Source: MH13 sp042140245
GTDB lineage: Bacteria > Pseudomonadota > Alphaproteobacteria > Rhizobiales > MH13
Reading direction: 5' to 3'
Length of the DNA stretch: 64,000 nucleotides
Assembly: GCF_042140245.1 (NCBI RefSeq)
Contig: NZ_CP159483.1
Coordinates: forward strand, 3,286,001 to 3,350,000
Positions 50,365 through 58,321 of the stretch are shown one piece after another. Below the pieces are notes generated by a model, which was not told the DNA's origin, made no database searches, and saw only the letters and a list, made by a program, of their open reading frames with translations. The position numbers and the translations under genes are program-made. The first letter of the stretch is position 1. Every line of letters starts with the position of its first letter.

Positions 50365-51270
50365 TTACGCAGCCTTTTGCAGATCCTTGGCAGCCTGGCG
50401 CACCGCGTCGGCCACATCACTGAGCCGTTCGGCGAGCGGGCTGGTTTTTCGCCAGATCATGCCGATGGTGCGCGATGGCTGGGGACCTGCAAAACGCGCC
50501 ACGCAAACCGGGGCCGAGCGGGTTTCCACCGGCACCGCCATCTGCGGGATCAACGTTACGCCGATGCCTGCGCCAACCATTTGCACCAGCGTGGATAGCG
50601 AGCTGCCATCCAGCCCATCGCGCGGCAGCATGGACTGTATGTTGCAAAAGGAAAGCGCCTGGTCGCGGAAGCAATGGCCCTCCTCCAGAAGCAGCAGACG
50701 TCTGTCACGCAGTCCCTCGCTGGTGGGCACAGGATCACCGGCCTCGCCTTGTGGGCGAACCAACAAGAAATCCTCTTCAAACAATGCCACTTCAGTGAAG
50801 GACCCTTCGGAGACAGGAAGCGCGACGATGGCAGTGTCAATGCGGCCCTCGCTGAGTTCCTGGATCAGGCGCGGCGTCATCGTTTCGCGCACATGAATGT
50901 CAAGCTCAGCATGGCTTTCGGCCAACCTGCCGATAAGGGTGGGCAGCAGATAAGGCGCGATGGTGGGGATGACGCCGATGCGCAAGCGCCCGGCAAGCTG
51001 ATCACGGGAGGCACGAGCCAAATCGCCCAGCTCATCGACGGCGCGCAAAATCGCACTGGCCCGAAGCGCAAACTCTTCGCCGAACCCAGTAAGGCGCACC
51101 TCTCGAGCGCTGCGCTCAAAGAGTTTGGCGCCAAGCGTTTCCTCCAAGTCTTTGATCTGCATGGAAAGCGCAGGCTGTGAAATGGCCGATGCGCTGGCGG
51201 CACGCCCAAAATGGCCATGCTGGGCCAGCGCTTCGACATAGCGCAGCTGTTTGAGCGTCACATTGTTCAT
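50365..51270 (-). CDS. oxyR: OxyR hydrogen-peroxide-responsive LysR regulator
   Basis: 301 aa LysR regulator: N-terminal winged helix (LKQLRYVEALAQHGHFGRAA) and a periplasmic-binding-protein-like effector domain. Cys 200 and Cys 209 in EEGHCFRDQALSFC sit nine residues apart, the same spacing as the E. coli OxyR redox pair, so peroxide sensing by disulfide is expected. It is divergent from katG with a palindrome in between. Confidence 0.95.
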   Translation of the reverse strand: MNNVTLKQLRYVEALAQHGHFGRAASASAISQPALSMQIKDLEETLGAKLFERSAREVRLTGFGEEFALRASAILRAVDELGDLARASRDQLAGRLRIGVIPTIAPYLLPTLIGRLAESHAELDIHVRETMTPRLIQELSEGRIDTAIVALPVSEGSFTEVALFEEDFLLVRPQGEAGDPVPTSEGLRDRRLLLLEEGHCFRDQALSFCNIQSMLPRDGLDGSSLSTLVQMVGAGIGVTLIPQMAVPVETRSAPVCVARFAGPQPSRTIGMIWRKTSPLAERLSDVADAVRQAAKDLQKAA

Positions 51271-51287
51271 AACTTCTTCTTATCGAA

Positions 51288-51318
51288 GCAATCAGAAAAT
51301 ACAACTTCTTCTGATTGC
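51288..51318. promoter_or_regulatory. Probable OxyR binding site between oxyR and katG
   Basis: Perfect 10-bp inverted repeat GCAATCAGAA (51288-51297) and TTCTGATTGC (51309-51318) with an 11-nt spacer, 18 nt upstream of the oxyR start. It contains the LysR-type T-N11-A pattern. It could control both genes. Confidence 0.65.
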
Positions 51319-51471
51319 TAGAACTTGCTACCACCATCGCACGCATCGGATGGTGAGTTTGGATTGCGCTTGATACGTCCAGCGCCCAAACACCCCACCG
51401 ATGACACATCTGTGTCGCGCAACAGCGGCACTATGCGGACACAGCTTTTTGGACAAAGATCGGAGACTCCC

Positions 51472-53646
51472 ATGGATGACGCAGCCCTAACCAATCTCGG
51501 CAAGTGCCCTGTGATGCATGGCGGGAACACCGCGATGGACAAGCCAGTGACCAAATGGTGGCCGGATGCGCTGAACCTCGACATTCTGCACCAGAAGGGC
51601 GCGCGCACTAATCCGATGGACCTGAACTACAACCATCGCGAAGCGGTGAAAGGCCTGGATTTTGAAGCCGTCAAAGCTGACGTCAAAGCGCTGATGACGG
51701 ACGATCAGCCCTGGTGGCCGGCTGACTGGGGCCATTATGGTGGCCTGATGATCCGCCTGGCCTGGCACTCTGCTGGCTCTTATCGCATGGGCGATGGCCG
51801 CGGTGGCGCTGGCTCGGGCAATATCCGCTTTGCCCCGCTCAACTCTTGGCCGGACAATGCCAGCCTCGACAAGGCGCGCCGTCTGTTGTGGCCGGTGAAG
51901 AAGAAGTATGGCAACGCGCTTTCCTGGGCAGACCTGATTATCCTCGCCGGTAACATGGCGTACGAATCCATGGGCCTGAAAACCTTCGGCTTCGGCTTTG
52001 GCCGCGAGGACATTTGGGGTCCTGAAACTGATGTCTATTGGGGCGCAGAGAACGAATGGCTCGCCCCATCTGAAAACCGCTACGGCGATCTCGATGACAC
52101 CGCGACATTGGAAAACCCGCTGGCCGCCGTCCACATGGGCCTCATCTATGTGAACCCGGAAGGCGTCAACGGCAATCCTGATCCAGCGCGCACCGCGCTG
52201 CACGTGCGCGAAACTTTCGCGCGCATGGCGATGAATGATGAGGAAACAGCGGCACTCACCTGCGGTGGCCACACGGTGGGCAAAGCGCATGGTCGCGGCG
52301 ATGTGGACAATATCGGCGTTGAGCCGGAAGCTGCTGGCTTGGAAGCGCAAGGCTTTGGCTGGGCCAACCCTGGCCATAAGGGCAAGGCAACCAATGCCTT
52401 TACCTCCGGCATTGAGGGCGCCTGGACCAAAGAGCCCACCAAATGGGACATGGGCTATTTCGACTATCTGTTCGATTATGATTGGCAGCTAACGAAATCA
52501 CCCGCTGGTGCCCATCAGTGGGAGCCGGTGAATATGCCGGAGAACGAAAAGCCAGTTGATCCCACCGATCCTTCGGTCCGTCACAACCCGATGATGACCG
52601 ACGCCGATATGGCGATGAAGGTCGACCCGATCTACAACGCGATCTGCCAAAAGTTCCGCGCTGATCCAGACTATTTCGCCGACACGTTCGGTCGTGCCTG
52701 GTTCAAGCTGACCCACCGCGACATGGGTCCACGGGCCAATTATTACGGTCCAGATGTGCCAGCGGAAGACCTGATCTGGCAGGACCCAATTCCTGCAGGT
52801 TCCACCAGCTACGATGTGGATGCGGTCAAAGCGAAGATCGCGGCCAGCAGCCTCTCATCAGCTGAGCTGATCGCCACCGCTTGGGACAGTGCCCGCACCT
52901 TCCGTGGATCGGACAAGCGCGGCGGTGCAAACGGCGCGCGCATTCGCCTGGCCCCGCAGAAGGATTGGGAAGGCAATGAGCCTCAGCGCCTCGCCAAAGT
53001 TCTCGGCGTACTGGAACCGATTGCCGCTGAAACCGGCGCGTCCATCGCCGATGTTATCGTGCTTGCTGGCAATGTAGGGTTGGAACAGTCCATTAAAGCG
53101 GCTGGTCACAGTGTGTCGGTGCCCTTTGCGCCAGGCCGAGGCGATGCCACGGATGCGCAAACCGATGCGGACTCATTCAGCGTGCTGGAGCCACTGGCCG
53201 ATGGTTTTCGCAACTGGGAGAAAACCGACTATGCGGTGAGCCCTGAAGAGATGATGCTCGACAAGGCACAGCTGCTTGGCCTCACAGCCCATGAAATGAC
53301 GGTACTTTTGGGCGGCCTGCGCGTGCTTGGCACCAACCATGGCGGTTCAAAGCATGGCGTGTTCACCGACCGAGAGGGTCAGCTGACCACCGACTTTTTC
53401 GTCAACCTCACCGATATGGCGAACAGCTGGCACCCGGTGGACGACACCTATGAGATACGTGACCGGGCAACTGGCGCCGTCAAATGGACCGCCACAAGCG
53501 CGGACCTGGTGTTCGGGTCGAACTCGATCCTGCGCTCTTACGCTGAGGTCTATGCCCAGGACGACAATGCGGAGAAGTTCGTGCATGACTTCGTCGCCGC
53601 CTGGACCAAGGTGATGAACGCCGACCGGTTCGACCTGGCTGCCTAA
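51472..53646 (+). CDS. katG: Catalase-peroxidase
   Basis: Bifunctional haem enzyme that removes hydrogen peroxide. The distal triad is Arg 95, Trp 98 and His 99 (IRLAWHSAGSYR). The proximal haem ligand is His 267 (CGGHTVGKAHG). Trp 98, Tyr 226 and Met 252 are placed to form the Met-Tyr-Trp crosslink needed for catalase activity. The second, haem-free domain is complete. About 724 aa, standard. ATG 51472 follows GGAGA. It is likely induced by OxyR. Confidence 0.97.
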   Translation: MDDAALTNLGKCPVMHGGNTAMDKPVTKWWPDALNLDILHQKGARTNPMDLNYNHREAVKGLDFEAVKADVKALMTDDQPWWPADWGHYGGLMIRLAWHSAGSYRMGDGRGGAGSGNIRFAPLNSWPDNASLDKARRLLWPVKKKYGNALSWADLIILAGNMAYESMGLKTFGFGFGREDIWGPETDVYWGAENEWLAPSENRYGDLDDTATLENPLAAVHMGLIYVNPEGVNGNPDPARTALHVRETFARMAMNDEETAALTCGGHTVGKAHGRGDVDNIGVEPEAAGLEAQGFGWANPGHKGKATNAFTSGIEGAWTKEPTKWDMGYFDYLFDYDWQLTKSPAGAHQWEPVNMPENEKPVDPTDPSVRHNPMMTDADMAMKVDPIYNAICQKFRADPDYFADTFGRAWFKLTHRDMGPRANYYGPDVPAEDLIWQDPIPAGSTSYDVDAVKAKIAASSLSSAELIATAWDSARTFRGSDKRGGANGARIRLAPQKDWEGNEPQRLAKVLGVLEPIAAETGASIADVIVLAGNVGLEQSIKAAGHSVSVPFAPGRGDATDAQTDADSFSVLEPLADGFRNWEKTDYAVSPEEMMLDKAQLLGLTAHEMTVLLGGLRVLGTNHGGSKHGVFTDREGQLTTDFFVNLTDMANSWHPVDDTYEIRDRATGAVKWTATSADLVFGSNSILRSYAEVYAQDDNAEKFVHDFVAAWTKVMNADRFDLAA

Positions 53647-53672
53647 ACCGTCAAATCAGTTGAGGAATGAAG

Positions 53673-53702
53673 AAAACGCCGCGGGAAACCGCGGCGTTTT
53701 TT
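53673..53702 (+). terminator. Terminator after katG
   Basis: 12-bp stem AAAACGCCGCGG / CCGCGGCGTTTT with a GAAA tetraloop and a run of six T residues. Confidence 0.93.
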
Positions 53703-53730
53703 GGTTCAAGTCCCTCAACCTTCTTAGTGC

Positions 53731-53766
53731 TTGACGATATGTGCGTCGCGCACATAACTTCTAGTT
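53731..53766 (+). promoter_or_regulatory. Promoter and operator of the GNAT gene
   Basis: TTGACG (53731-53736), 16 nt, CATAAC (53753-53758), 8 nt, ATG. The 15-base near-palindrome TGTGCGTCGCGCACA (53740-53754) fills the spacer. The distance from the -10 box to the ATG implies a transcript with no leader. The same arrangement precedes ogt. A second inverted repeat, ACATAAC/GTTATGT, overlaps the start codon at 53752-53770. Confidence 0.7.
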
Positions 53767-54345
53767 ATGTGCTCTAAAGCTACAACACTCTATCAGACCA
53801 AAGCCCTGAACGAAGAAACATGGCCTGCATTCGAGCGGCTGGTGGACACCAACAATGGCGTTTGGGGCGGATGCTGGTGCCTTTGGTATCATAGCAAAAA
53901 CGAGGCGGATCTACCCACGGAAGCGAAGCGCGAGGCTAAAGCCTGTCGCGTTCGCGAAGGGCGGGCGCATGCCTCTATGGTTTTTGATGGTACCAATTGT
54001 GTTGGCTGGTGCCAGTTTGGGTCACCGGACGAACTGCCGCGCATTCACAATGCGCGCGCGTATCTGGCAACACAGCCGGAACTTCCGGACTGGCGGATCA
54101 CTTGCTTTTTCTCTGGCAAAGGCCATCGCGGCAAAGGGATCGCGAGTGCTGCGCTTGCCGGGGCGCTGGAACAGATCAAGGCTCTCGGCGGCGGGCGCAT
54201 TGAGGGCTATCCGGAAGACATTGCTGGCCGGAAAGCCTCGCCGGCTTTCCTTTTCAATGGGGCTCTTTCCACCTTTGAAAGTCTCGGGTTCCGGCGCTCG
54301 AGGAAGATCGGCAAACACAAATGGGTCGTCGAACTTACCCTGTAG
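53767..54345 (+). CDS. GNAT family N-acetyltransferase
   Basis: 192 aa acetyltransferase with the acetyl-CoA loop FFSGKGHRGKGIASAAL. An aromatic and Cys-rich segment NNGVWGGCWCLWYH near residues 30-42 is followed by NCVGWCQFGSPDELPR. The substrate is unknown. The start codon sits at the end of a promoter that matches the one for ogt, so this gene probably belongs to the same regulon as the neighbouring repair protein. It is convergent with ogt. Confidence 0.85.
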   Translation: MCSKATTLYQTKALNEETWPAFERLVDTNNGVWGGCWCLWYHSKNEADLPTEAKREAKACRVREGRAHASMVFDGTNCVGWCQFGSPDELPRIHNARAYLATQPELPDWRITCFFSGKGHRGKGIASAALAGALEQIKALGGGRIEGYPEDIAGRKASPAFLFNGALSTFESLGFRRSRKIGKHKWVVELTL

Positions 54346-54375
54346 CGTGGAAGGTCTCTCGACAGCCAAGGGTGC

Positions 54376-54960
54376 TCAACCTCCTGGCTTTACCACCAAG
54401 GGCAGATCGTCAAAGAGCCGGGGCGCTTCATCGGCCTCTTGGCCACCGATCTGAGCCCCTTCAATCTGTAGCATTTTGAGCTTCGTTTCGACGCCGCCCG
54501 CCGCGGAAAACCCTGTCAGCCTACCTCCTGCACCCAAAACACGGTGGCACGGGACAATAATCGGAAGCGGATTGCGACCGAGTGCTTGCCCAACCTCGCG
54601 AGAGCGCCGTTTGTCGCCGAGTTCGAGAGCGATGGCGCCATAGGTTGAGGTCTGACCGGACGGGATCGTGCGGGCGATGTCGTAGACGCACTGGGCGAAG
54701 GGATCGACGTCTGCAAAGTCGCACACTATGCCTGAAAGATCAGTCCCATCTCCCGCGAGTAGTGCTCTGATGGACTGGATGACTGTTTGGATCACTGAGG
54801 GCGCATCGGCCTTCGTTCCAGCAGTTCGCTCAGCCAAACGGCGTTCAGTGGTGGTCGAACTGGGGTCGGGAAGACGAGTGGCGATGACTGCCTCGCCACG
54901 CCAAGCAATGCCGCAGTCGCCAAGGGAGGTTTCAAAGAGTGAAAAGTGCACCTGTGTCAC
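54376..54960 (-). CDS. ogt: Methylated-DNA-protein cysteine methyltransferase
   Basis: Suicide repair protein that moves alkyl groups from O6-alkylguanine to its own Cys 138 (IIVPCHRVLGAGG). The C-terminal winged-helix domain has IPSGQTSTYGAIA and VGQALGRNPLP; the variable N-terminal domain precedes it. 194 aa. The start is GTG 54960, 8 nt after a CATAGT box, so the mRNA may be leaderless. It is divergent from a MarR regulator. Confidence 0.94.
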   Translation of the reverse strand: MTQVHFSLFETSLGDCGIAWRGEAVIATRLPDPSSTTTERRLAERTAGTKADAPSVIQTVIQSIRALLAGDGTDLSGIVCDFADVDPFAQCVYDIARTIPSGQTSTYGAIALELGDKRRSREVGQALGRNPLPIIVPCHRVLGAGGRLTGFSAAGGVETKLKMLQIEGAQIGGQEADEAPRLFDDLPLVVKPGG

Positions 54961-54996
54961 ATCTCGAAACTATGTGTGCTGCGCACACGGCGTCAA
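54961..54996 (-). promoter_or_regulatory. Promoter and operator of ogt
   Basis: On the minus strand TTGACG (54996-54991), 16 nt, CATAGT (54974-54969), 8 nt, GTG start. The near-palindrome at 54973-54987 (plus strand TGTGTGCTGCGCACA) matches 12 of 15 bases of the GNAT operator, consensus TGTGCGC-N-GCGCACA. It lies 48 nt upstream of the marR start. Confidence 0.7.
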
Positions 54997-55035
54997 GTTG
55001 ATGTGTGCAAGTCTGGCGCCTACCCTCTGCCCATC

Positions 55036-55542
55036 ATGACCGACCATCTTATCAACCTCCTTGGAGCCGTTGGACTCGCTGTTGCCGACCGCCTTCAGGA
55101 AACAGCCCTGGCCGTGCTCCACCATGCCGGCGAGACGCCAGCGGCTCTTGTCGTCATCGGTCATGGACAAGGACCATCCAACAATCAGTTGCGGCAAATT
55201 CTGCGTCTTTCTCATCCGGGCACGGTGCGCTTGGTCGACCGTTTGGTCGCCGATGGTTTGGTTGAACGTCGGCAGGGTCGCGACAAGCGGGCGATTGCGC
55301 TTCACCTAACGGAACGAGGTGAAGCGATGTGTCGAGACCTGCTTCAAGGTCGCCGGTCGGCAATCAAACCATTCGTAGCGTCGCTCAACAAGCAGGAGCA
55401 AGGTCAACTCGAAGCGCTTTTGAGAAAGATGCTGATTTGCCAAGAACCGACACAAGCGGAACGGCGCACGTTGTGTCGGTTTTGCGACCAAGGCGTATGT
55501 ACCAACTGCCCGATACCAGCAGACATTCCCGATGGGGTGTAA
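55036..55542 (+). CDS. MarR family regulator with C-terminal four-cysteine motif
   Basis: 168 aa winged-helix protein: NNQLRQILRLSHPGTVRLVD (recognition region), RRQGRDKRAIALHLTERG (wing). The C-terminal tail has Cys 147, 150, 155 and 158 (C-x2-C-x4-C-x2-C), which could bind zinc or another metal or sense thiol-reactive compounds. ATG 55036 is used; the frame is open upstream into the operator. It is divergent from ogt and is the best candidate for the protein that binds the shared operator before ogt and the GNAT gene (inference). Confidence 0.88.
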   Translation: MTDHLINLLGAVGLAVADRLQETALAVLHHAGETPAALVVIGHGQGPSNNQLRQILRLSHPGTVRLVDRLVADGLVERRQGRDKRAIALHLTERGEAMCRDLLQGRRSAIKPFVASLNKQEQGQLEALLRKMLICQEPTQAERRTLCRFCDQGVCTNCPIPADIPDGV

Positions 55543-55551
55543 AACCTCGAG

Positions 55552-56247
55552 CTAAACGCTCACCGCGTCCCGTAACTGGCTTTCTGGCAACTCCGCCTTA
55601 CTGCCCGCTGCAATCACCTCGCCACGCTGGAGCACTGTGAACCGGTCCGCGCGGGCGTAGGCGAAGTCGAAATACTGCTCCACCAGCACAATGGCCATGG
55701 TGCCTTGGTCGCGCAGATAGTCGATCACGCGGCCGATCTGCTGAATGATGTTGGGCTGGATGCCCTCAGTCGGCTCATCAAGCAGCAGCACTTTGGGTTT
55801 TAAAATCATCGCGCGGGCGATGGCCAATTGCTGTTGCTGACCGCCGGAAAGATCGCCGCCACGCCGCCCGCGCATCTCTTGCAGCACAGGAAACAGCTCG
55901 TAGATTTCGTCCGGCACCATGTGTTCGGACTTCGGCAGGCAGGCATAGCCGGTTTCCAAATTCTCGCGCACGGTGAGCAGTGGGAAGATCATCCGCCCCT
56001 GCGGCACGTAGCCAATCCCGTGCTGCGCGCGCCCATGGGCGCTCATTTTGCCAAGAACCTTACCGTCGAGCGTGATCGTGCCACCTGAGGCCAGGTGCAC
56101 CCCCGCCATCGCTTTCAAGAGGCTGGTTTTGCCGACGCCATTGGTGCCCATGACACAGGTGACCTGACCGGCCTCAGCCTCCAGATCGACCCCGTAGAGG
56201 ATCTGTGAGCCGCCATAATGCAGGGTGAGATCTTCAACCTTCAACAT
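55552..56247 (-). CDS. urtE: Urea ABC transporter ATP-binding protein UrtE
   Basis: 231 aa ABC ATPase, LivF-like: Walker A GTNGVGKTSLL, signature LSGGQQQQLAIARA, Walker B VLLLDEPTEGIQPNI. The phrase DEPTEGIQPNIIQQI is typical of UrtE. ATG 56247 is used. It is the last gene of the urt operon, separated from urtD by a 64-nt gap that holds a compound hairpin. It ends 9 nt from the convergent MarR gene. No urease genes are in the window. Confidence 0.93.
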   Translation of the reverse strand: MLKVEDLTLHYGGSQILYGVDLEAEAGQVTCVMGTNGVGKTSLLKAMAGVHLASGGTITLDGKVLGKMSAHGRAQHGIGYVPQGRMIFPLLTVRENLETGYACLPKSEHMVPDEIYELFPVLQEMRGRRGGDLSGGQQQQLAIARAMILKPKVLLLDEPTEGIQPNIIQQIGRVIDYLRDQGTMAIVLVEQYFDFAYARADRFTVLQRGEVIAAGSKAELPESQLRDAVSV

Positions 56248-56264
56248 GTCATTTGTCCTTTGGC

Positions 56265-56308
56265 GCGATGTCGCGGGCGCAAAAGTCTGCAACTTTTGCT
56301 GACATCGC
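56265..56308. repeat. Compound hairpin between urtD and urtE
   Basis: Outer stem GCGATGTC (56265-56272) with GACATCGC (56301-56308), and inner stem GCAAAAGT (56279-56286) with ACTTTTGC (56292-56299) around CTGCA. It may be a repeated extragenic element or a processing site that tunes urtE expression. Confidence 0.7.
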
Positions 56309-56311
56309 TTG

Positions 56312-57049
56312 TTATCTCCCCAAATAGACGTCGATGACGTCCTGGTTTTGGGTGACGTGATCGAGCGAACCTTCGGCGAGCACTGAGCCCTCGTGCAGCA
56401 CCGTCACCTTGCAATCGAGGCGGCGGACAAACTCCATATCGTGTTCCACCACCACCACAGCGCGGGTCCCAGCGGCCTTTTTGAGGATGTCGGTGGTGTG
56501 CTCGCGCTCGGCCAGCGTCATGCCAGCGGCGGGTTCATCGACCAGCAGCAATTGCGGGTCCTGGGCGAGCAGCATACCGATTTCCAGCCACTGTTTTTGC
56601 CCGTGAGACAGTTCCCCCGCCTTGCGGGTGAGTTGATCACCAAGGCCAATTTCGTCCGCCAGTTTGGTGATGGCATCGGCGTCATCGGTGCTTTTCTTGA
56701 AAGCCAGAACACCGAACGGCGAGCGGTTTTTCTTCAGCGCCAGCAGCAAATTGTCTTCCACCGACTGGTCTTCAAAAACCGTGGGGCGCTGAAACTTTCG
56801 CCCGACGCCCGCGCGGGCGATCTGGCTTTCTGACAAGCGTAACAGGGATGTGCTGGTCTCGCCCCAAAGCACCTGGCCCTCATCGGGCCGGGTCTTGCCC
56901 GTCACGATGTCCATGAAGGTCGTCTTGCCCGCGCCGTTCGGGCCAATGATCGCGCGCAGCTCGGCCTCGCCGATCTCAAAGGAGAGATTGTTGATGGCTT
57001 TAAAACCGTCGAATGAAACGGATACGCCCGCGACTTCAAGGAGACTCAT
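56312..57049 (-). CDS. urtD: Urea ABC transporter ATP-binding protein UrtD
   Basis: 245 aa ABC ATPase, LivG-like: Walker A GPNGAGKTTFMD, signature LSHGQKQWLEIGMLL, Walker B LLLVDEPAAGMT. The FQRPTVFEDQSVEDNLLLAL stretch is characteristic of UrtD. It overlaps urtC by 4 nt. It energises urea uptake together with UrtE. Confidence 0.94.
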   Translation of the reverse strand: MSLLEVAGVSVSFDGFKAINNLSFEIGEAELRAIIGPNGAGKTTFMDIVTGKTRPDEGQVLWGETSTSLLRLSESQIARAGVGRKFQRPTVFEDQSVEDNLLLALKKNRSPFGVLAFKKSTDDADAITKLADEIGLGDQLTRKAGELSHGQKQWLEIGMLLAQDPQLLLVDEPAAGMTLAEREHTTDILKKAAGTRAVVVVEHDMEFVRRLDCKVTVLHEGSVLAEGSLDHVTQNQDVIDVYLGR

Positions 57050-58278
57050 ACTTCTGCCTCCTTCTCGCGCAGCGAGCCGGTGTCAGGGCCGAGATCGGCG
57101 CCGTGGCGGTCCGGCGTCTGGCGCCTGACCAGGAGATCGAACAACCCGCCAATGCCTTTGGGCGCGAACAGGGTCACCAGCACGAAGGAGAGGCCGAGCG
57201 CCACCTGCCACCAGCTCACCCACTCGATGGTGTAGAAGCCGAGATCAACATTGGGCACGCGTCCGCCGGTGAACCAGGTGCTCAACAGAGAGACGAAGGC
57301 TGCGCCGATCACCGCGCCGTAGAGCCTACCGCGTCCGCCAATCGCCACCCAGACCGCCAGATAGATCGAGGCGATGGGTGCGACCTCCGCCGGGTTGATG
57401 ATGCCCGCCTGCGGGTAGTAGAGCGCGCCCGCGATGCCCGCCATCACGGCGGTCACGGTGAAGACGAAGAGCTTGTAGGCCTCGACCGGATAGCCAAGGA
57501 ACCGCACCCGCGCTTCGTCATCGCGGATGCCGCGAATGACCGATCCGAATTTTCCGGACACGACCCAGGCCGCGAAGATGTAGGCGAGGCCCAGCGCCAC
57601 GGCGGACGCCCAGAGAAACCAAACCGAGAGCACACTTTGGGGGACATGGGCGAGGCTAGGAATGTTCTGCAAACCCGACAGGCCGTTGTTACCGCGCAGG
57701 CCTGAATCGTTCTGGAAGAGGTAGAGCGCCAGCGCCAACGTCATCGCCTGGGTGAGGATGGAGAGGTAGACGCCTGTCACGCGAGAGCGAAAGGCCAGCC
57801 AGCCAAATACCAATGCAAGCAGGCCGGGCACCGCGACCACAAGGATGAGCTGTACAACCAAACTGTCGGCAAAGGCCCAGACCCAGGGGAACTCGGACGA
57901 CCCAACTACGCCGAAAATCTGCGTGCCGATGGCATCGACGATTTCTTGGTCTGTCGGCGGCAGTTCAGCACCTGCCAGCGAGGCGATCACGATGTCCTCG
58001 GTGCGGGCATACATCAGCCACATGCCGATCATGTAGCCGCCGAGACCGAAGAAGGCGAAATGGCCGAGCGAGAGAATGCCGCAATAGCCCCAGACCAAAT
58101 CCATGGCGATGGCGATGAGGCAGAAGCAGAGCGTCATGCCCAACGTTTTTACCATGGCGGTGGAGACAAAGCCCGTGCCGAGCCCTTCAGACAGCAATGT
58201 GACAGCGATAGTGAAAACCGCGAGCAGCGCGATGAAGATCATCACCGATGGGTTTTTGACAAGGAACGTTCTCTCCAT
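57046..58278 (-). CDS. urtC: Urea ABC transporter permease UrtC
   Basis: 410 aa LivM-type permease: GYCGILSLGHFAFFGLGGYM near residue 70 and IRGIRDDEARVRFLGYPVEA in the cytoplasmic coupling loop. About nine membrane helices. It lies 43 nt after urtB. Confidence 0.94.
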   Translation of the reverse strand: MERTFLVKNPSVMIFIALLAVFTIAVTLLSEGLGTGFVSTAMVKTLGMTLCFCLIAIAMDLVWGYCGILSLGHFAFFGLGGYMIGMWLMYARTEDIVIASLAGAELPPTDQEIVDAIGTQIFGVVGSSEFPWVWAFADSLVVQLILVVAVPGLLALVFGWLAFRSRVTGVYLSILTQAMTLALALYLFQNDSGLRGNNGLSGLQNIPSLAHVPQSVLSVWFLWASAVALGLAYIFAAWVVSGKFGSVIRGIRDDEARVRFLGYPVEAYKLFVFTVTAVMAGIAGALYYPQAGIINPAEVAPIASIYLAVWVAIGGRGRLYGAVIGAAFVSLLSTWFTGGRVPNVDLGFYTIEWVSWWQVALGLSFVLVTLFAPKGIGGLFDLLVRRQTPDRHGADLGPDTGSLREKEAEV

Positions 58279-58321
58279 CAGCTGTTTCCCCTCGCTCTGT
58301 TCGTTCCGAACAACCGCATGC

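Noticed and set aside
51487..52377. Open frame of 296 codons on the minus strand within katG
   Set aside because: Antisense shadow of a highly conserved gene.
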